Positions 40,922 through 51,662 of a stretch of 64,000 bases of DNA are shown here, one piece after another; position 1 is the first letter of the stretch; each line of letters opens with the position of its first letter. The translations under genes were made by a program, and so were the position numbers. The notes under the pieces were generated by a model. That model did not search any database. It was not told where the DNA came from and saw only the letters and a list, made by a program, of their open reading frames with translations. Source of the stretch: CAYLNM01 sp964385045 (GTDB taxonomy: Bacteria; Planctomycetota; Phycisphaerae; Phycisphaerales; SM1A02); assembly GCA_964385045.1 (NCBI GenBank), contig CAYLNM010000002.1, forward strand, positions 1 to 64,000, read 5' to 3'.

Positions 40922-42061
40922 ATGCTCGATCAGCTCCTGGGCATCTTCCGGAACACGTTCTTCGAGTCGATCCGCCAGCCGATCGCGCTGGTGGTCCTCT
41001 CGATCGCGACCATCGCCCTGGTGCTCTCGAATCCGCTGTCGGCGTTCACCATGGAGAGCGACCAGCGGATGCTCGTGGACATCGGCCTCGCCACGGTCTT
41101 CCTCTGCGGCGGGCTGCTCGCCTCGTTCATCGCCACCGGCGTGCTCACGCGGGAGATCGAGAACCGCACGGCCCTCACCGTGGTGTCCAAGCCGGTGGGC
41201 CGCCCGATGTTCGTGATCGGCAAGTTCCTCGGGGTCGCGGCGGCGATGCTGCTCTGCACCCTCTTCATGAGCCTGGTCTTCCTGCTCGTCGAGCAGCACA
41301 GCGTGCTGGAGACGGTGCGCGACCCGGTGCACGTTCCGGTGATCGTCTTCGGCGTCTCGGGCCTGCTGCTCGGCGTCGGCATCGCGACGTGGTGCAACTA
41401 CTTCTACGGCATGAACTTCACGAGCACCGCGATCTGGGCGACCACCCCGCTGCTGCTCGTGGCGTTCGTGCTCAGCCTCCTGTTCCGGCCCGACTTCACC
41501 CCGCAGCCGCCCGGCCGCTCGTTCGAGCCCGACCTGATCAAGGCGATCGTGGTGATGACGATGGCGATCATGGTGCTGGTGGCGGTGGCGGTGGCCGCCT
41601 CCGCCCGCCTCGGGCAGGTCATGACGCTGATGATCACGCTCGGCGTGTTCCTGCTCGGCCTGCTGTCCGACTGGCTCTTCGGCCGCCGGATCGAGGCGAT
41701 CCGCGGCACCTGGCTGGACCGGGCCCGGTCGCAGGGGCTCACCGAGCGGCAGGAGGTCGTCCGCGAGTACACGCTCGTGACCGGGGAGGTCCAGCGCGAC
41801 CCGTTCCCGGTGGAGGTCGACGTCCCCACCGTGCCGCTGGAGCAGATGGCCGAGGGGGGCGAGCGGCTGGCCATGCTCGCGTGGCAGCTCGTCTACGGGA
41901 TCGTGCCCAACTTCCAGGTGCTCTGGCTCAGCGACGCTCTGACCCAGCAGCGGCTGATCCCGATGAGCTACGTCGGCGGCAGCCTGCTCTACGGGGCGAC
42001 CTACGTCGTCGCCGCCCTCGCCCTCGCGGTGCTCCTGTTCCAGCGGCGCGAGGTGGGCTGA
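40922..42061 (+). CDS. ABC-2 type transporter permease, compact, divergent from the SPFH series
   Basis: The 379-aa membrane protein has six predicted helices. Early ones are IALVVLSIATIALVLSNPLS, LATVFLCGGLLASFIATGVL and VAAAMLLCTLFMSLVFLLVE. A gated-looking pair, SAIWATTPLLLVAFVLSLLF-type (here TAIWATTPLLLVAFVLSLLF) and MTLMITLGVFLLGLLSDWLF, comes in the middle, and a final helix ends QRREVG. REIENRTALTVVSKPVGRPMFVIGKFLGV is the ATPase-coupling motif and matches the motif of the 688-aa permease of the neighbouring cluster. No ATPase gene is next to it on this strand, so it may use the ATPase encoded at 34280-35548. uvrA follows 106 bp later. Confidence 0.8.
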   Translation: MLDQLLGIFRNTFFESIRQPIALVVLSIATIALVLSNPLSAFTMESDQRMLVDIGLATVFLCGGLLASFIATGVLTREIENRTALTVVSKPVGRPMFVIGKFLGVAAAMLLCTLFMSLVFLLVEQHSVLETVRDPVHVPVIVFGVSGLLLGVGIATWCNYFYGMNFTSTAIWATTPLLLVAFVLSLLFRPDFTPQPPGRSFEPDLIKAIVVMTMAIMVLVAVAVAASARLGQVMTLMITLGVFLLGLLSDWLFGRRIEAIRGTWLDRARSQGLTERQEVVREYTLVTGEVQRDPFPVEVDVPTVPLEQMAEGGERLAMLAWQLVYGIVPNFQVLWLSDALTQQRLIPMSYVGGSLLYGATYVVAALALAVLLFQRREVG

Positions 42062-42167
42062 GCCGAACCGGGCCACCGTCGCGGCCGCGGTCCCCGCGCC
42101 TTCGCCGGTCGGCCGGCCCCCGCACCGCCCCTACCATCCGGGACCCACCCCTCCCCGGAGCCCCCCG

Positions 42168-45176
<3,009 letters not shown>

Positions 45177-45227
45177 CCGCGGCGCGCGAACGCTCCCCGG
45201 CGCGGTCCCCCCGGCGGCTCCCGCGGC

Positions 45228-46190
45228 TCACCCCCGCGGCCAGCTCGGCGGGTCCATCGGCCGCCGCCAGCGGGTCCAGATTCGTCGCCCCTCGCCCGCG
45301 ATGCCGCGGTGCCGCCGGTCGAGGAGCGAGCGGAGCGCTCCGATCGTCCGGCCCGCCGTCCACGCGAGGTTGGCGGCCACGACGCCCGCCGCCCCGCCGT
45401 ACCACTTGCCGAAGTACCGGCTGCGCGACTCGTAGTAGAAGCCCGGCGGCGCGGTGCGGGCGGCCATGTCCTTCTTGACCGAGGACGAGCCGCCCCGCAG
45501 GTGGATCGCCCGCGGCCGCGGATCGTGCACCACGCGCCAGCCGGCCCGGCGGGCCGAGCGGGCGAAGTCGATGTCCTCGAAGTAGAGGAAGTAGCCCTCG
45601 TCCATGAGCCCGACCTGCTCGAAGACCGCACGGCGGACGAGCACGCAGGCGAAGCTCACCCAGTCCGCGTCGGTGGGACCGTCGGGCAGGCCCATCGGGA
45701 CGACGAAGCGGCCGAGGAGCCGGTCGAGCACCCCGGTGCACGCCTGGCCGAGGGCCTCGTTGACGAGTCCGCGGAAGCGGAAGCACGAGACCTGCGGCTC
45801 GCCGTCCGGCCACTCGAGCCGCGGGCCGACGAGGCCGATCCGCGGATCCGCCTCGCCCGCGGCCAGCAGCCCGTCGAGGCAGCCGGGCCGCAGCCGCGCA
45901 TCGCTGTTCAGCAGCAGGTGCCACGCCGCGTCCGCGTGCTCGATGCCGCGGTTGTTCCCCCACGAGAAGCCGCCGTTGCGCGGGCTGCGCACGAGGTCGG
46001 TCCACGCGTCCCAGCCGCGCCCGGCGAGCTCCCGCTCGAGCCGGTCGGCCGAGCCGTCGCCGGAGTCGTTGTCGACGAGGCTCACGCGGACGTCGTCGCG
46101 CCCCGCCACCTCCGGCTCGAGCGACTCGAGGCACCCGAGCGTCAGCTCGGGCTGCCGGAAGTTGATGACGACGACGTTGACGCGGAGCAT
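45228..46190 (-). CDS. Family 2 glycosyltransferase
   Basis: The 320-aa protein is a GT-A fold glycosyltransferase of the rhamnosyl-type GT2 group. It shows VNVVVINFRQPELTLGCLES, the nucleotide-sugar Asp in VSLVDNDSGDGSADRLER, GGFSWGNNRGIEHA, and LLLNSDARLRPGCLDGLL, which holds the NSDA/DxD-equivalent metal site. The later GLMDEGYFLYFEDIDFARSARRAG motif contains the ED catalytic-base region of this group, and GGSSSVKKD follows. The acceptor is unknown; surface polysaccharide or protein glycosylation is likely. ATG at 46190 is preferred over GTG at 46202, which would overlap the GGGAG. It follows ispD by 37 bp on the same strand and converges on uvrA. Confidence 0.88.
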   Translation of the reverse strand: MLRVNVVVINFRQPELTLGCLESLEPEVAGRDDVRVSLVDNDSGDGSADRLERELAGRGWDAWTDLVRSPRNGGFSWGNNRGIEHADAAWHLLLNSDARLRPGCLDGLLAAGEADPRIGLVGPRLEWPDGEPQVSCFRFRGLVNEALGQACTGVLDRLLGRFVVPMGLPDGPTDADWVSFACVLVRRAVFEQVGLMDEGYFLYFEDIDFARSARRAGWRVVHDPRPRAIHLRGGSSSVKKDMAARTAPPGFYYESRSRYFGKWYGGAAGVVAANLAWTAGRTIGALRSLLDRRHRGIAGEGRRIWTRWRRPMDPPSWPRG

Positions 46191-46227
46191 CGCGGGCGGC
46201 ACTCCCGGGCGGGGCGCGAGGGGGGCC

Positions 46228-47106
46228 TCAGAAGGGCAGCCGGACGCCCGACCCGGAGTCCGATCCCGATTCCGCCCCGGACCCGGACCCGGACCCGGAT
46301 CCGGTCCCGAGGATCGCCCGCACGAGCTGGAGGTCCGACGGCACCGTGACCTTGACGTTGGTGCTCGATCCCTCGACCACCCAGACCGCCTCTCCGAGCC
46401 GCTCGATCAGCTCCGCGTCGTCGGTGACGCCCGCGGGATCGGCCTCGGCGAAGGCCCGCCGCAGCAGGGCGACCCGGAAGACCTGCGGCGTCTGGGCCGC
46501 CCGGAGCGACGCCCGCGGCACCGTGGCCTCGACCCGCCGCACCCCGACGTCCGCCCGGCCCGCATCGCCGAGGATCGCGTCGGCCAGCAGGTCGGCGTCG
46601 CCGCCCTCACGGAGGGTCTCGGTCGCGTCCGCCACCCGCTTGAGCGTCTCCCGGATCGGCACCGCGGGAATCACCGCGTCGCGGTGGCGGGCCGCGGCGA
46701 GCACGCGGTCGAGAAGGCCCGCGTCCACCGCGGGCCGGGCCGCGTCGTGCACCGCCACGTGCGTGGCCTCCGCCGGCACCGCCTCGAGCGCGGACCGCAC
46801 GGTCTCCCAGCGGTGCTCGCGTCCGCCGTCGACCACCGTCGCCCCGAGGAACCCGAGGGTGGGGCCGAAGCGATCGCGGAACGCCGCGCCCTCGGCGGTG
46901 TCGGCCGGCGGCCCCGCGACCACGATCCCGCGGACCTCGTCCCGCCGGCTCAGGGCCTCGACGGTGCGGACGAGCAGCGGCCGTCCGCCGAGGTCCTCGG
47001 CCAGCTTGTCCCGGTCGCCGAAGCGGGCGCTGCGCCCGGCCGCCGGGACGACGGCCCACACCGCGAGCTCCGCGGAGTCGTCGTCGGTCGCAAGGGGATC
47101 GTGCAC
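46228..47106 (-). CDS. ispD: 2-C-methyl-D-erythritol 4-phosphate cytidylyltransferase
   Basis: The 292-aa enzyme attaches CMP to methylerythritol phosphate in the non-mevalonate isoprenoid pathway. IspD features are VPAAGRSARFGDRDKLAEDL (CTP-binding loop with Arg and Lys), GGREHRWETVRSALEAV, VAVHDAARPAVD and AVPIRETLKRV. The C-terminus shows TPQVFRVALLRRAF and GVTDDAELIERLG, then an unusual Gly-Ser tail (about 25 residues) encoded by GGACCC-like hexamer repeats at about 46262-46306. GTG at 47106 is chosen because GGAG lies 9 nt upstream and a TACGAT -10 candidate lies about 50 nt upstream; more upstream codons are Arg-rich and unconserved. Confidence 0.9.
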   Translation of the reverse strand: MHDPLATDDDSAELAVWAVVPAAGRSARFGDRDKLAEDLGGRPLLVRTVEALSRRDEVRGIVVAGPPADTAEGAAFRDRFGPTLGFLGATVVDGGREHRWETVRSALEAVPAEATHVAVHDAARPAVDAGLLDRVLAAARHRDAVIPAVPIRETLKRVADATETLREGGDADLLADAILGDAGRADVGVRRVEATVPRASLRAAQTPQVFRVALLRRAFAEADPAGVTDDAELIERLGEAVWVVEGSSTNVKVTVPSDLQLVRAILGTGSGSGSGSGAESGSDSGSGVRLPF

Positions 47107-47156
47107 GGGTGGCGTCTCCGGTCTCGGCAGCTCCCGCGGGGCGCTGCGCGATCTCG

Positions 47157-47162
47157 ATCGTA
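47157..47162 (-). promoter_or_regulatory. Candidate -10 box for ispD
   Basis: TACGAT on the minus strand, 50 nt before the ispD GTG start. No clear -35. Confidence 0.3.
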
Positions 47163-47224
47163 CCGCGGGCCGGGCGGGTCGCGGGGCCCCGGCCGAGCCC
47201 GTCCGACGCCGCCGCGGCATCCCC

Positions 47225-47254
47225 CGGCGTCACGGCGTCACGGCGTCACGGCGA
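47225..47254. repeat. Short tandem repeat, CGGCGTCA unit
   Basis: Three perfect 8-bp units plus a partial fourth, located between the FapA-like gene stop codon (47264) and the ispD promoter. Such a repeat may vary in copy number between strains. Confidence 0.85.
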
Positions 47255-47263
47255 ACCCGCGAC

Positions 47264-48766
47264 TCAGGCCGCGACCGCGCGCTGCACGAGCCGCGTCAGG
47301 TCCAGCAGCGGGCGCGGGTCGGCTCCGCGGACCCGGACCACCGGCTCCCCCCGATCGTCGGCGAGGATCTCGATTGGCCCCCGCTGGTCCTCCTCGAACT
47401 CGTACTCGCGTCCGCGCACGCCCACGATCGCGCGGTGGTGGATGCGGCGCTCGATCCGCAGGCAGATGCGCCGGCCGTGCTTGATCCGCCGCAGGAGCTC
47501 GAGGTCCTTCCGCTGCATCGCCTCGTGCCGGAGGCGGCGGCCGCGCTGGGCCGCCCGGAGCTCCTCGAGCTCGTCGTCGGGCACCCCGCTCGCGGCCAGC
47601 GACTCGATGCGGGCGTCCTCCGACGCGATCTCGCGCTCGAGCTCGCGCGCCATCTCGCGGAGCCGGCGCACCGCCCGGGTCTCCAGGGGCACCTCGCCGA
47701 GGACGAGCCGGGTCGGTGCCCCGGCTCCCGAGCCGAAGACGGACGCCCGCACGCGGCCCGTCACCACGCTCGTGCCGCCCACGATCGCCCCACGATCCAC
47801 GAGCAGGTCGCCGCCGACGACCAGCTCGGACTCGATGAGCTCGCGCCGGCAGGTGAGCGTGCCCCGGATCCGGCCCCGAGCCTGGTTGAGGTAGCTGACC
47901 TCGCAGTCGCCGTCGACCACGAGCATGCCGCGCTCCTTGGCCGCCATGCCGCTGTGGCAGTAGAGATCGCCGCCGATCAGCAGGGTCGCCGACTCGATCA
48001 GGCCGCCGATCGACGTGTCGCCGGTGCACCGCACGGTGAACCGGTCCTTCACGCCCCCGCGTATCAGCAGGGCCCCCCCGAAGTCGACGTTGCCGGTGGA
48101 GAAGTCGACGTCGTTCGAGATCTCGAGGACCGGATCGATCCAGGCCCGGACCGCGTCCACCGCGACCCGGCCCGCCGCCCGGGCCCGGACCACGCCGCCC
48201 TCCGCGATCTCGAGGGTCGCCTCGTCGAGCTCCAGCGTCATGTCCCGGCCGTCGCGGGCGGGCAGCTCCTCGCCGGTCACGGTCCGGCCGGGCACCCCGT
48301 CGGTCGGCCGCCGGATGCGCCCGACCGCCTCGCCGACCTCCACCGTCCTGAGGTCACCCCCCGCGTAGTGATCGACCGATCCGTCGCCCTCGCCCCCGCC
48401 CTCGCCGTCATCACCGGCGTCCGCGGCCCCCTCGGCCGCATCGTGCTCGTCGCCGACGTCCGGCAGCGCCGTCAGCACCGACTTCGGCACCAGCCCCGGC
48501 TCCCAGCGGACGTGCATGTCGGCGCCGTGGCGGGGCGGCCGGCCCTCGGCGATCACGGCCTCGAACGGCATCGGGCCCGGCTCGAAGCCCTCGAGCACGT
48601 CGGCGATCCGGCGCTCGACGTCCTCGTCCGGCACCACGCCCCGCTGGGCCGCGTGGGCGAGGATCGTGCCGGCGGTGACACCGGCGCCCTGGCCCGGGCG
48701 GAACACCAGGACCGCGCTCATGCGGTCCCTGGCCAGCCGAACGTCGAATCCCTGGGCTCCCGACAT
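47264..48766 (-). CDS. FapA-like DUF342 protein
   Basis: The 500-aa protein matches DUF342 / flagellar assembly protein A. After an N-terminal region it has the stretch VGEAVGRIRRPTDGVPGRTVTGEELP that opens the family's central domain. Next is a beta-helix-like series of short strands with repeated G-G-x-(L/I) turns (VDFGGALLIRGGVKDRFTVR, SIGGLIESATLLIGGDLYC, VDGDCEVSYLNQARG, ELIESELVVGGDLLVDRGAI), then a charged coiled-coil helix (about 385-440). ATG at 48766 is preferred; open sequence upstream is not conserved. It lies 187 bp after cheY on the same strand. In other bacteria DUF342 proteins link to flagella or surface polymers; here no flagellar gene is adjacent. Confidence 0.8.
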   Translation of the reverse strand: MSGAQGFDVRLARDRMSAVLVFRPGQGAGVTAGTILAHAAQRGVVPDEDVERRIADVLEGFEPGPMPFEAVIAEGRPPRHGADMHVRWEPGLVPKSVLTALPDVGDEHDAAEGAADAGDDGEGGGEGDGSVDHYAGGDLRTVEVGEAVGRIRRPTDGVPGRTVTGEELPARDGRDMTLELDEATLEIAEGGVVRARAAGRVAVDAVRAWIDPVLEISNDVDFSTGNVDFGGALLIRGGVKDRFTVRCTGDTSIGGLIESATLLIGGDLYCHSGMAAKERGMLVVDGDCEVSYLNQARGRIRGTLTCRRELIESELVVGGDLLVDRGAIVGGTSVVTGRVRASVFGSGAGAPTRLVLGEVPLETRAVRRLREMARELEREIASEDARIESLAASGVPDDELEELRAAQRGRRLRHEAMQRKDLELLRRIKHGRRICLRIERRIHHRAIVGVRGREYEFEEDQRGPIEILADDRGEPVVRVRGADPRPLLDLTRLVQRAVAA

Positions 48767-48953
48767 GCCCCACCCGTTCCCGCGCGACCGCGGCGACGGG
48801 CTCGACACCCGCCGTCGCTGCGTCATCGACTCGTGGCCCGGATCCGCCGCGTCGCCGCCCTTCCCCGACGGCGACCGTCCCGCCCGCGCGGGACGAGGCG
48901 GACCCATGCCCCGGAGCCCCCCGGCTCCGAGGCGGTCCCCCGGACGGCGCCCC

Positions 48954-49325
48954 TCAGGCGGCCTTCATCTTCGACACGGTCTCCTGGACGCGCTGGCCCA
49001 GGGTCTCCGGCGTGAACGGCTTGACGATGTAGTTCGTCACGCCGGCCTTGATCGCCTCGACGACCCGCGACTTCTCGCTCTCGGTGGTGACCATGATCAC
49101 CGGCTGCTTCATGCCCTTCTGACGGATCGTCCGGACGAAGGTGATCCCGTCCATGTTGGGCATGTTCCAGTCGACCAGCAGGAGATCGGGCCGGAAGGCG
49201 GTGACCTTGCTCAGGGCGTCCTGCCCGTCGCACGCCTCCTCGATCTCGGAGTACCCGAGCTGCCCGAGGATGTTCCGCTGGATGTTCCGCATGGTCTTCG
49301 AGTCATCGACCAGCATGATGCGCAT
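48954..49325 (-). CDS. CheY-like response regulator (receiver domain only)
   Basis: The 123-aa protein is a stand-alone receiver domain. Acidic residues Asp7-Asp8 (MLVDDS), phospho-acceptor Asp52 (LLLVDWNMPNMDG), the switch Thr in MVTTES and the Lys in VKPFTPE are all present. The sequence MRIMLVDDSKTMRNIQRNIL is close to chemotaxis CheY proteins. GGGGAG lies 9 nt upstream of the ATG. It follows the CheX gene by 17 bp, so kinase input and CheX-type dephosphorylation probably act on it. No CheA or receptor gene is in the window. Confidence 0.92.
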   Translation of the reverse strand: MRIMLVDDSKTMRNIQRNILGQLGYSEIEEACDGQDALSKVTAFRPDLLLVDWNMPNMDGITFVRTIRQKGMKQPVIMVTTESEKSRVVEAIKAGVTNYIVKPFTPETLGQRVQETVSKMKAA

Positions 49326-49342
49326 CGCTTCGCTCCCCTGGC

Positions 49343-49852
49343 TCAGGCCGAGGCCGTGTCGGTGCTCGACGCCGCCGGATCGGAGGCGCCCTCGCCGACC
49401 TTCATCGCGACCTCGACGGAGAACCCGCCGAACTCGCTGTCGCACGGGATCCGGACGCAGAAGGCGTCGGACATCGACTGCACGGTGTGGTTGGTCCCCA
49501 CGACCACCGACGGCACGCTGATGCGGACGTCGTGGCCCTCGAACTGGGCCTTGGCCGAGCCCGAGACCATGTTCACCAGCTCGCCGACCGCATCCGCGAA
49601 GTCCTCGCTGTCGGTCGGCATCGCCATCCCCACGAACCGCTCGACGACCTTGTCGGCGGTGGCCATCGGGAAGGCGAGCACGACGCATCCGGTCACGTCG
49701 CCCGAGAGCCCGATGATCCCCGACACGTCGGTCTTCCTCGACGGGATGTCCGAGGCCCGCTGCGGCATCGCGCAGGTCACGGGCAGCTGGAGCATCATCG
49801 AGAAGACCGACTTGGTGGAATCCACGAAGGGCGTGATGAACTTCGAGTCCAT
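49343..49852 (-). CDS. CheX-like CheY-P phosphatase
   Basis: The 169-aa protein matches CheX/CheC-family phosphatases that remove phosphate from CheY. The diagnostic helix is DAVGELVNMVSGSAKAQFEG with the catalytic Glu and Asn (E-x-x-N), preceded by GDVTGCVVLAFPMATADKVV and followed by the SVPSVVVGTNHTV beta region. Only one E-x-x-N helix is present, as in CheX. A strong Shine-Dalgarno sequence GGGGGAGG precedes the ATG at 49852. Placed directly upstream of the CheY gene, it forms a compact phospho-switch pair. Confidence 0.88.
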   Translation of the reverse strand: MDSKFITPFVDSTKSVFSMMLQLPVTCAMPQRASDIPSRKTDVSGIIGLSGDVTGCVVLAFPMATADKVVERFVGMAMPTDSEDFADAVGELVNMVSGSAKAQFEGHDVRISVPSVVVGTNHTVQSMSDAFCVRIPCDSEFGGFSVEVAMKVGEGASDPAASSTDTASA

Positions 49853-50189
49853 GCGCTTGCCTCCCCCCGAGCGGTGGCGGTCGGCTCGGCGTCCCGGGCG
49901 GACGCCGACGGCCGAGCCGTGGGTGCGACCCGGGCATCGGCCGCCGGAGCGGACGACTTGCCCGTCGGTTCCGCCGCGGGCGACCTCCGGGGGGCGCGGG
50001 ACCTCCGGCGCAGCGGCGTGGGAGGACCTCGCGGATCACGCGGGCACGTCCGAGTCGGTGCGCCGACGCACCGCGGCCGCGCCGCGTCCGGAAACGCGGG
50101 GCGGCCCGGGCCGGCGGATCGGGGAGGCGACCGGACGGGGCCGGGGGGTGGCGAGGCGACGGCGCCGGGCGACCCCGGGGCGGGAGGTC
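49853..50189. other. Gene-free interval between the CheX and DUF1573 genes
   Basis: About 337 bp with no supported gene. It should contain the CheX-CheY promoter on the minus strand, but no clear -10/-35 pair is visible. CGGGGCGG and GGCCGG words dominate the 3' part. Confidence 0.4.
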
Positions 50190-51410
50190 TCAGCGCCGCA
50201 GGTCGGCGGCCACCGTCGCCGGGTCGGCGGCCTGGACGACCACCGGCATGAACTGCGAGCTCCGGGGATCCTCGCCGTGGACGGTGAGACGGCCGTAGAC
50301 GAGGCCGCGGGCATCGTCGGCGAGCGTGACGCGGATCGTCGCCACCGTCACGTCGCCCTCGCGGACGACGTCCACCAGCTCGGCGTCGAAGCGGTCGTCG
50401 TCCTCGCTCACGCGGGCGATCGTGTCGTTCACGACCGCGTCGCGGAGCCACTTCATCTCGACGTCGAACTCCCGCGCGGTGCCGGCCGGCATCCGGCCGA
50501 GCACGACGTGGTTGCGGGAGAGGAACCACCGTCGCGGGGTGCCCCGCCGGGGCGCGTCGAGCCGGGTGCACGGATCGTGACGCACCCGCAGATCGACGAG
50601 CGGAGCCCCCGGATGATCGGTCTCGATGACCCACCACAGCGGCATCGGCTCGCCGTCCTCGTTCAGGCAGGTCTCGGGGTCGTAGTCCTCGACGTTCCAG
50701 ACCAGCAGGTACTCGGACCTCGGTCCGTCCCGATCGGGATCGTGGTCGAAGGCGTAGATCGGCTCCTCGCCGTGGGCGGACAGGATGCGGAACGGGCGGC
50801 CGTCGATCGACCGGATCTTCACCACGCCATAGGCCACGTCGAGGGCGCTGATGAAGGTGGGCTCGGCCTCGACCGACCGCGACGCGCGGAAGAGCAGCTC
50901 CACCGTTGCGGTGCTGCGGTCGCTGAAGACGAACCGCACCTGGTTGCGGGCGAGGCCGGTGATGCCGCCCGTCTCGACCGTCACGCGGGCCTCGGCGGTC
51001 TCTCCGGGGGCGATCTCGGTGCCGCTGAGGTCGTCGAGGGCGGTGCACTGGCAGGACGGCCGCATCGCGAGGACGCGGATCGTCTCGGCCGAGGTGTTGG
51101 ACACCCGGATCACGCCCTCGACCAGCTGCTCGAGGCCCACGCGGCCCCAGTCGAGGACCACGGGCTGCCCGGCCACGGGCAGGCGGAGCTCGGCCACGAG
51201 CGGGTCCGGCGCGACGTCCTCGGGCCCGGGACCCCCGCCCTGACCGGGGCCGCCGTCCATGGGCTGGGGGGCGGGGTCCGGGGCGGCGGCCGCAGTCTCC
51301 GCGGCGGTGGCCGGGGTGGCGCTCTCCGCGGCGGCGGCGGCGAGGAGGAGCGCGGCGAGGAGGAGCGCGGCGAGGGCGATCGGGGCGACGGCGAGCGGTC
51401 GGATCCGCAT
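50190..51410 (-). CDS. Exported DUF1573-domain protein
   Basis: The 406-aa protein begins with a signal peptide (LAVAPIALAALLLAALLLAAAAAES) and an Ala/Pro/Gly-rich linker. Residues about 85-180 match DUF1573, an immunoglobulin-like domain common in Planctomycetota and Bacteroidota: VLDWGRVGLEQLVEGVIRVS, NTSAETIRVLAMRPSCQCTA with the typical C-x-C after the strand, and EIAPGETAEARVTVET. A second similar beta domain fills the C-terminal half (WFLSRNHVVLGRMPAG, VREGDVTVATIRVTLADDA). Location is periplasmic or cell-surface; the role is unknown. TAGACT on the minus strand about 113 nt upstream is a probable -10, and GGAG precedes the ATG at 51410. Confidence 0.83.
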   Translation of the reverse strand: MRIRPLAVAPIALAALLLAALLLAAAAAESATPATAAETAAAAPDPAPQPMDGGPGQGGGPGPEDVAPDPLVAELRLPVAGQPVVLDWGRVGLEQLVEGVIRVSNTSAETIRVLAMRPSCQCTALDDLSGTEIAPGETAEARVTVETGGITGLARNQVRFVFSDRSTATVELLFRASRSVEAEPTFISALDVAYGVVKIRSIDGRPFRILSAHGEEPIYAFDHDPDRDGPRSEYLLVWNVEDYDPETCLNEDGEPMPLWWVIETDHPGAPLVDLRVRHDPCTRLDAPRRGTPRRWFLSRNHVVLGRMPAGTAREFDVEMKWLRDAVVNDTIARVSEDDDRFDAELVDVVREGDVTVATIRVTLADDARGLVYGRLTVHGEDPRSSQFMPVVVQAADPATVAADLRR

Positions 51411-51522
51411 CGGGCTGGGGTCTCCGCGAAGGGGCGATCGGGTCCGGACGAAGCCGGATGCGGCTCGCGGCCGTTGCCGGGGCCACGGCCAGGTCACGGC
51501 GAGGCGGCGAACCGAACGGGGC

Positions 51523-51528
51523 AGTCTA
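51523..51528 (-). promoter_or_regulatory. Candidate -10 box for the DUF1573 gene
   Basis: TAGACT on the minus strand (reading 51528 to 51523), about 113 nt before the start codon. It is the same hexamer as at rpoZ, tRNA-Leu and other genes; no clear -35. Confidence 0.4.
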
Positions 51529-51662
51529 TTCGGACCGGGGCTCCGCCGGGATCCCCGAATGTGGCGGCCCCGAGCGGCCGATCCGCGAGTGTCTCTCGGG
51601 GGGACCCCCCGCCCGGACCGATCCCCCCGCGGGGCACCACCGCTCCTCGGGAGATCGACGCC

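Noticed and set aside
30101..42061. Defence-island interpretation of the SPFH/ABC cluster
   Set aside because: No nuclease, NTPase-effector, toxin or mobile element is present. Base composition matches the surroundings and the neighbours are housekeeping genes, so transfer or immunity is not supported.
38189..42076. Minus-strand open frame of about 1600 codons ending in the HflC-like protein
   Set aside because: Only the C-terminal 323 residues (from ATG 38188) form a real SPFH protein. The rest is antisense or out of frame to the permease and SPFH genes.
48516..51662. A very long plus-strand open frame upstream of the coiled-coil protein (over 1000 codons before 51663)
   Set aside because: It runs antisense through the FapA, CheY, CheX and DUF1573 genes and encodes Arg/Ala/Pro-rich sequence without domains. 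High GC content removes stop codons; only the part from 51663 is protein-like.
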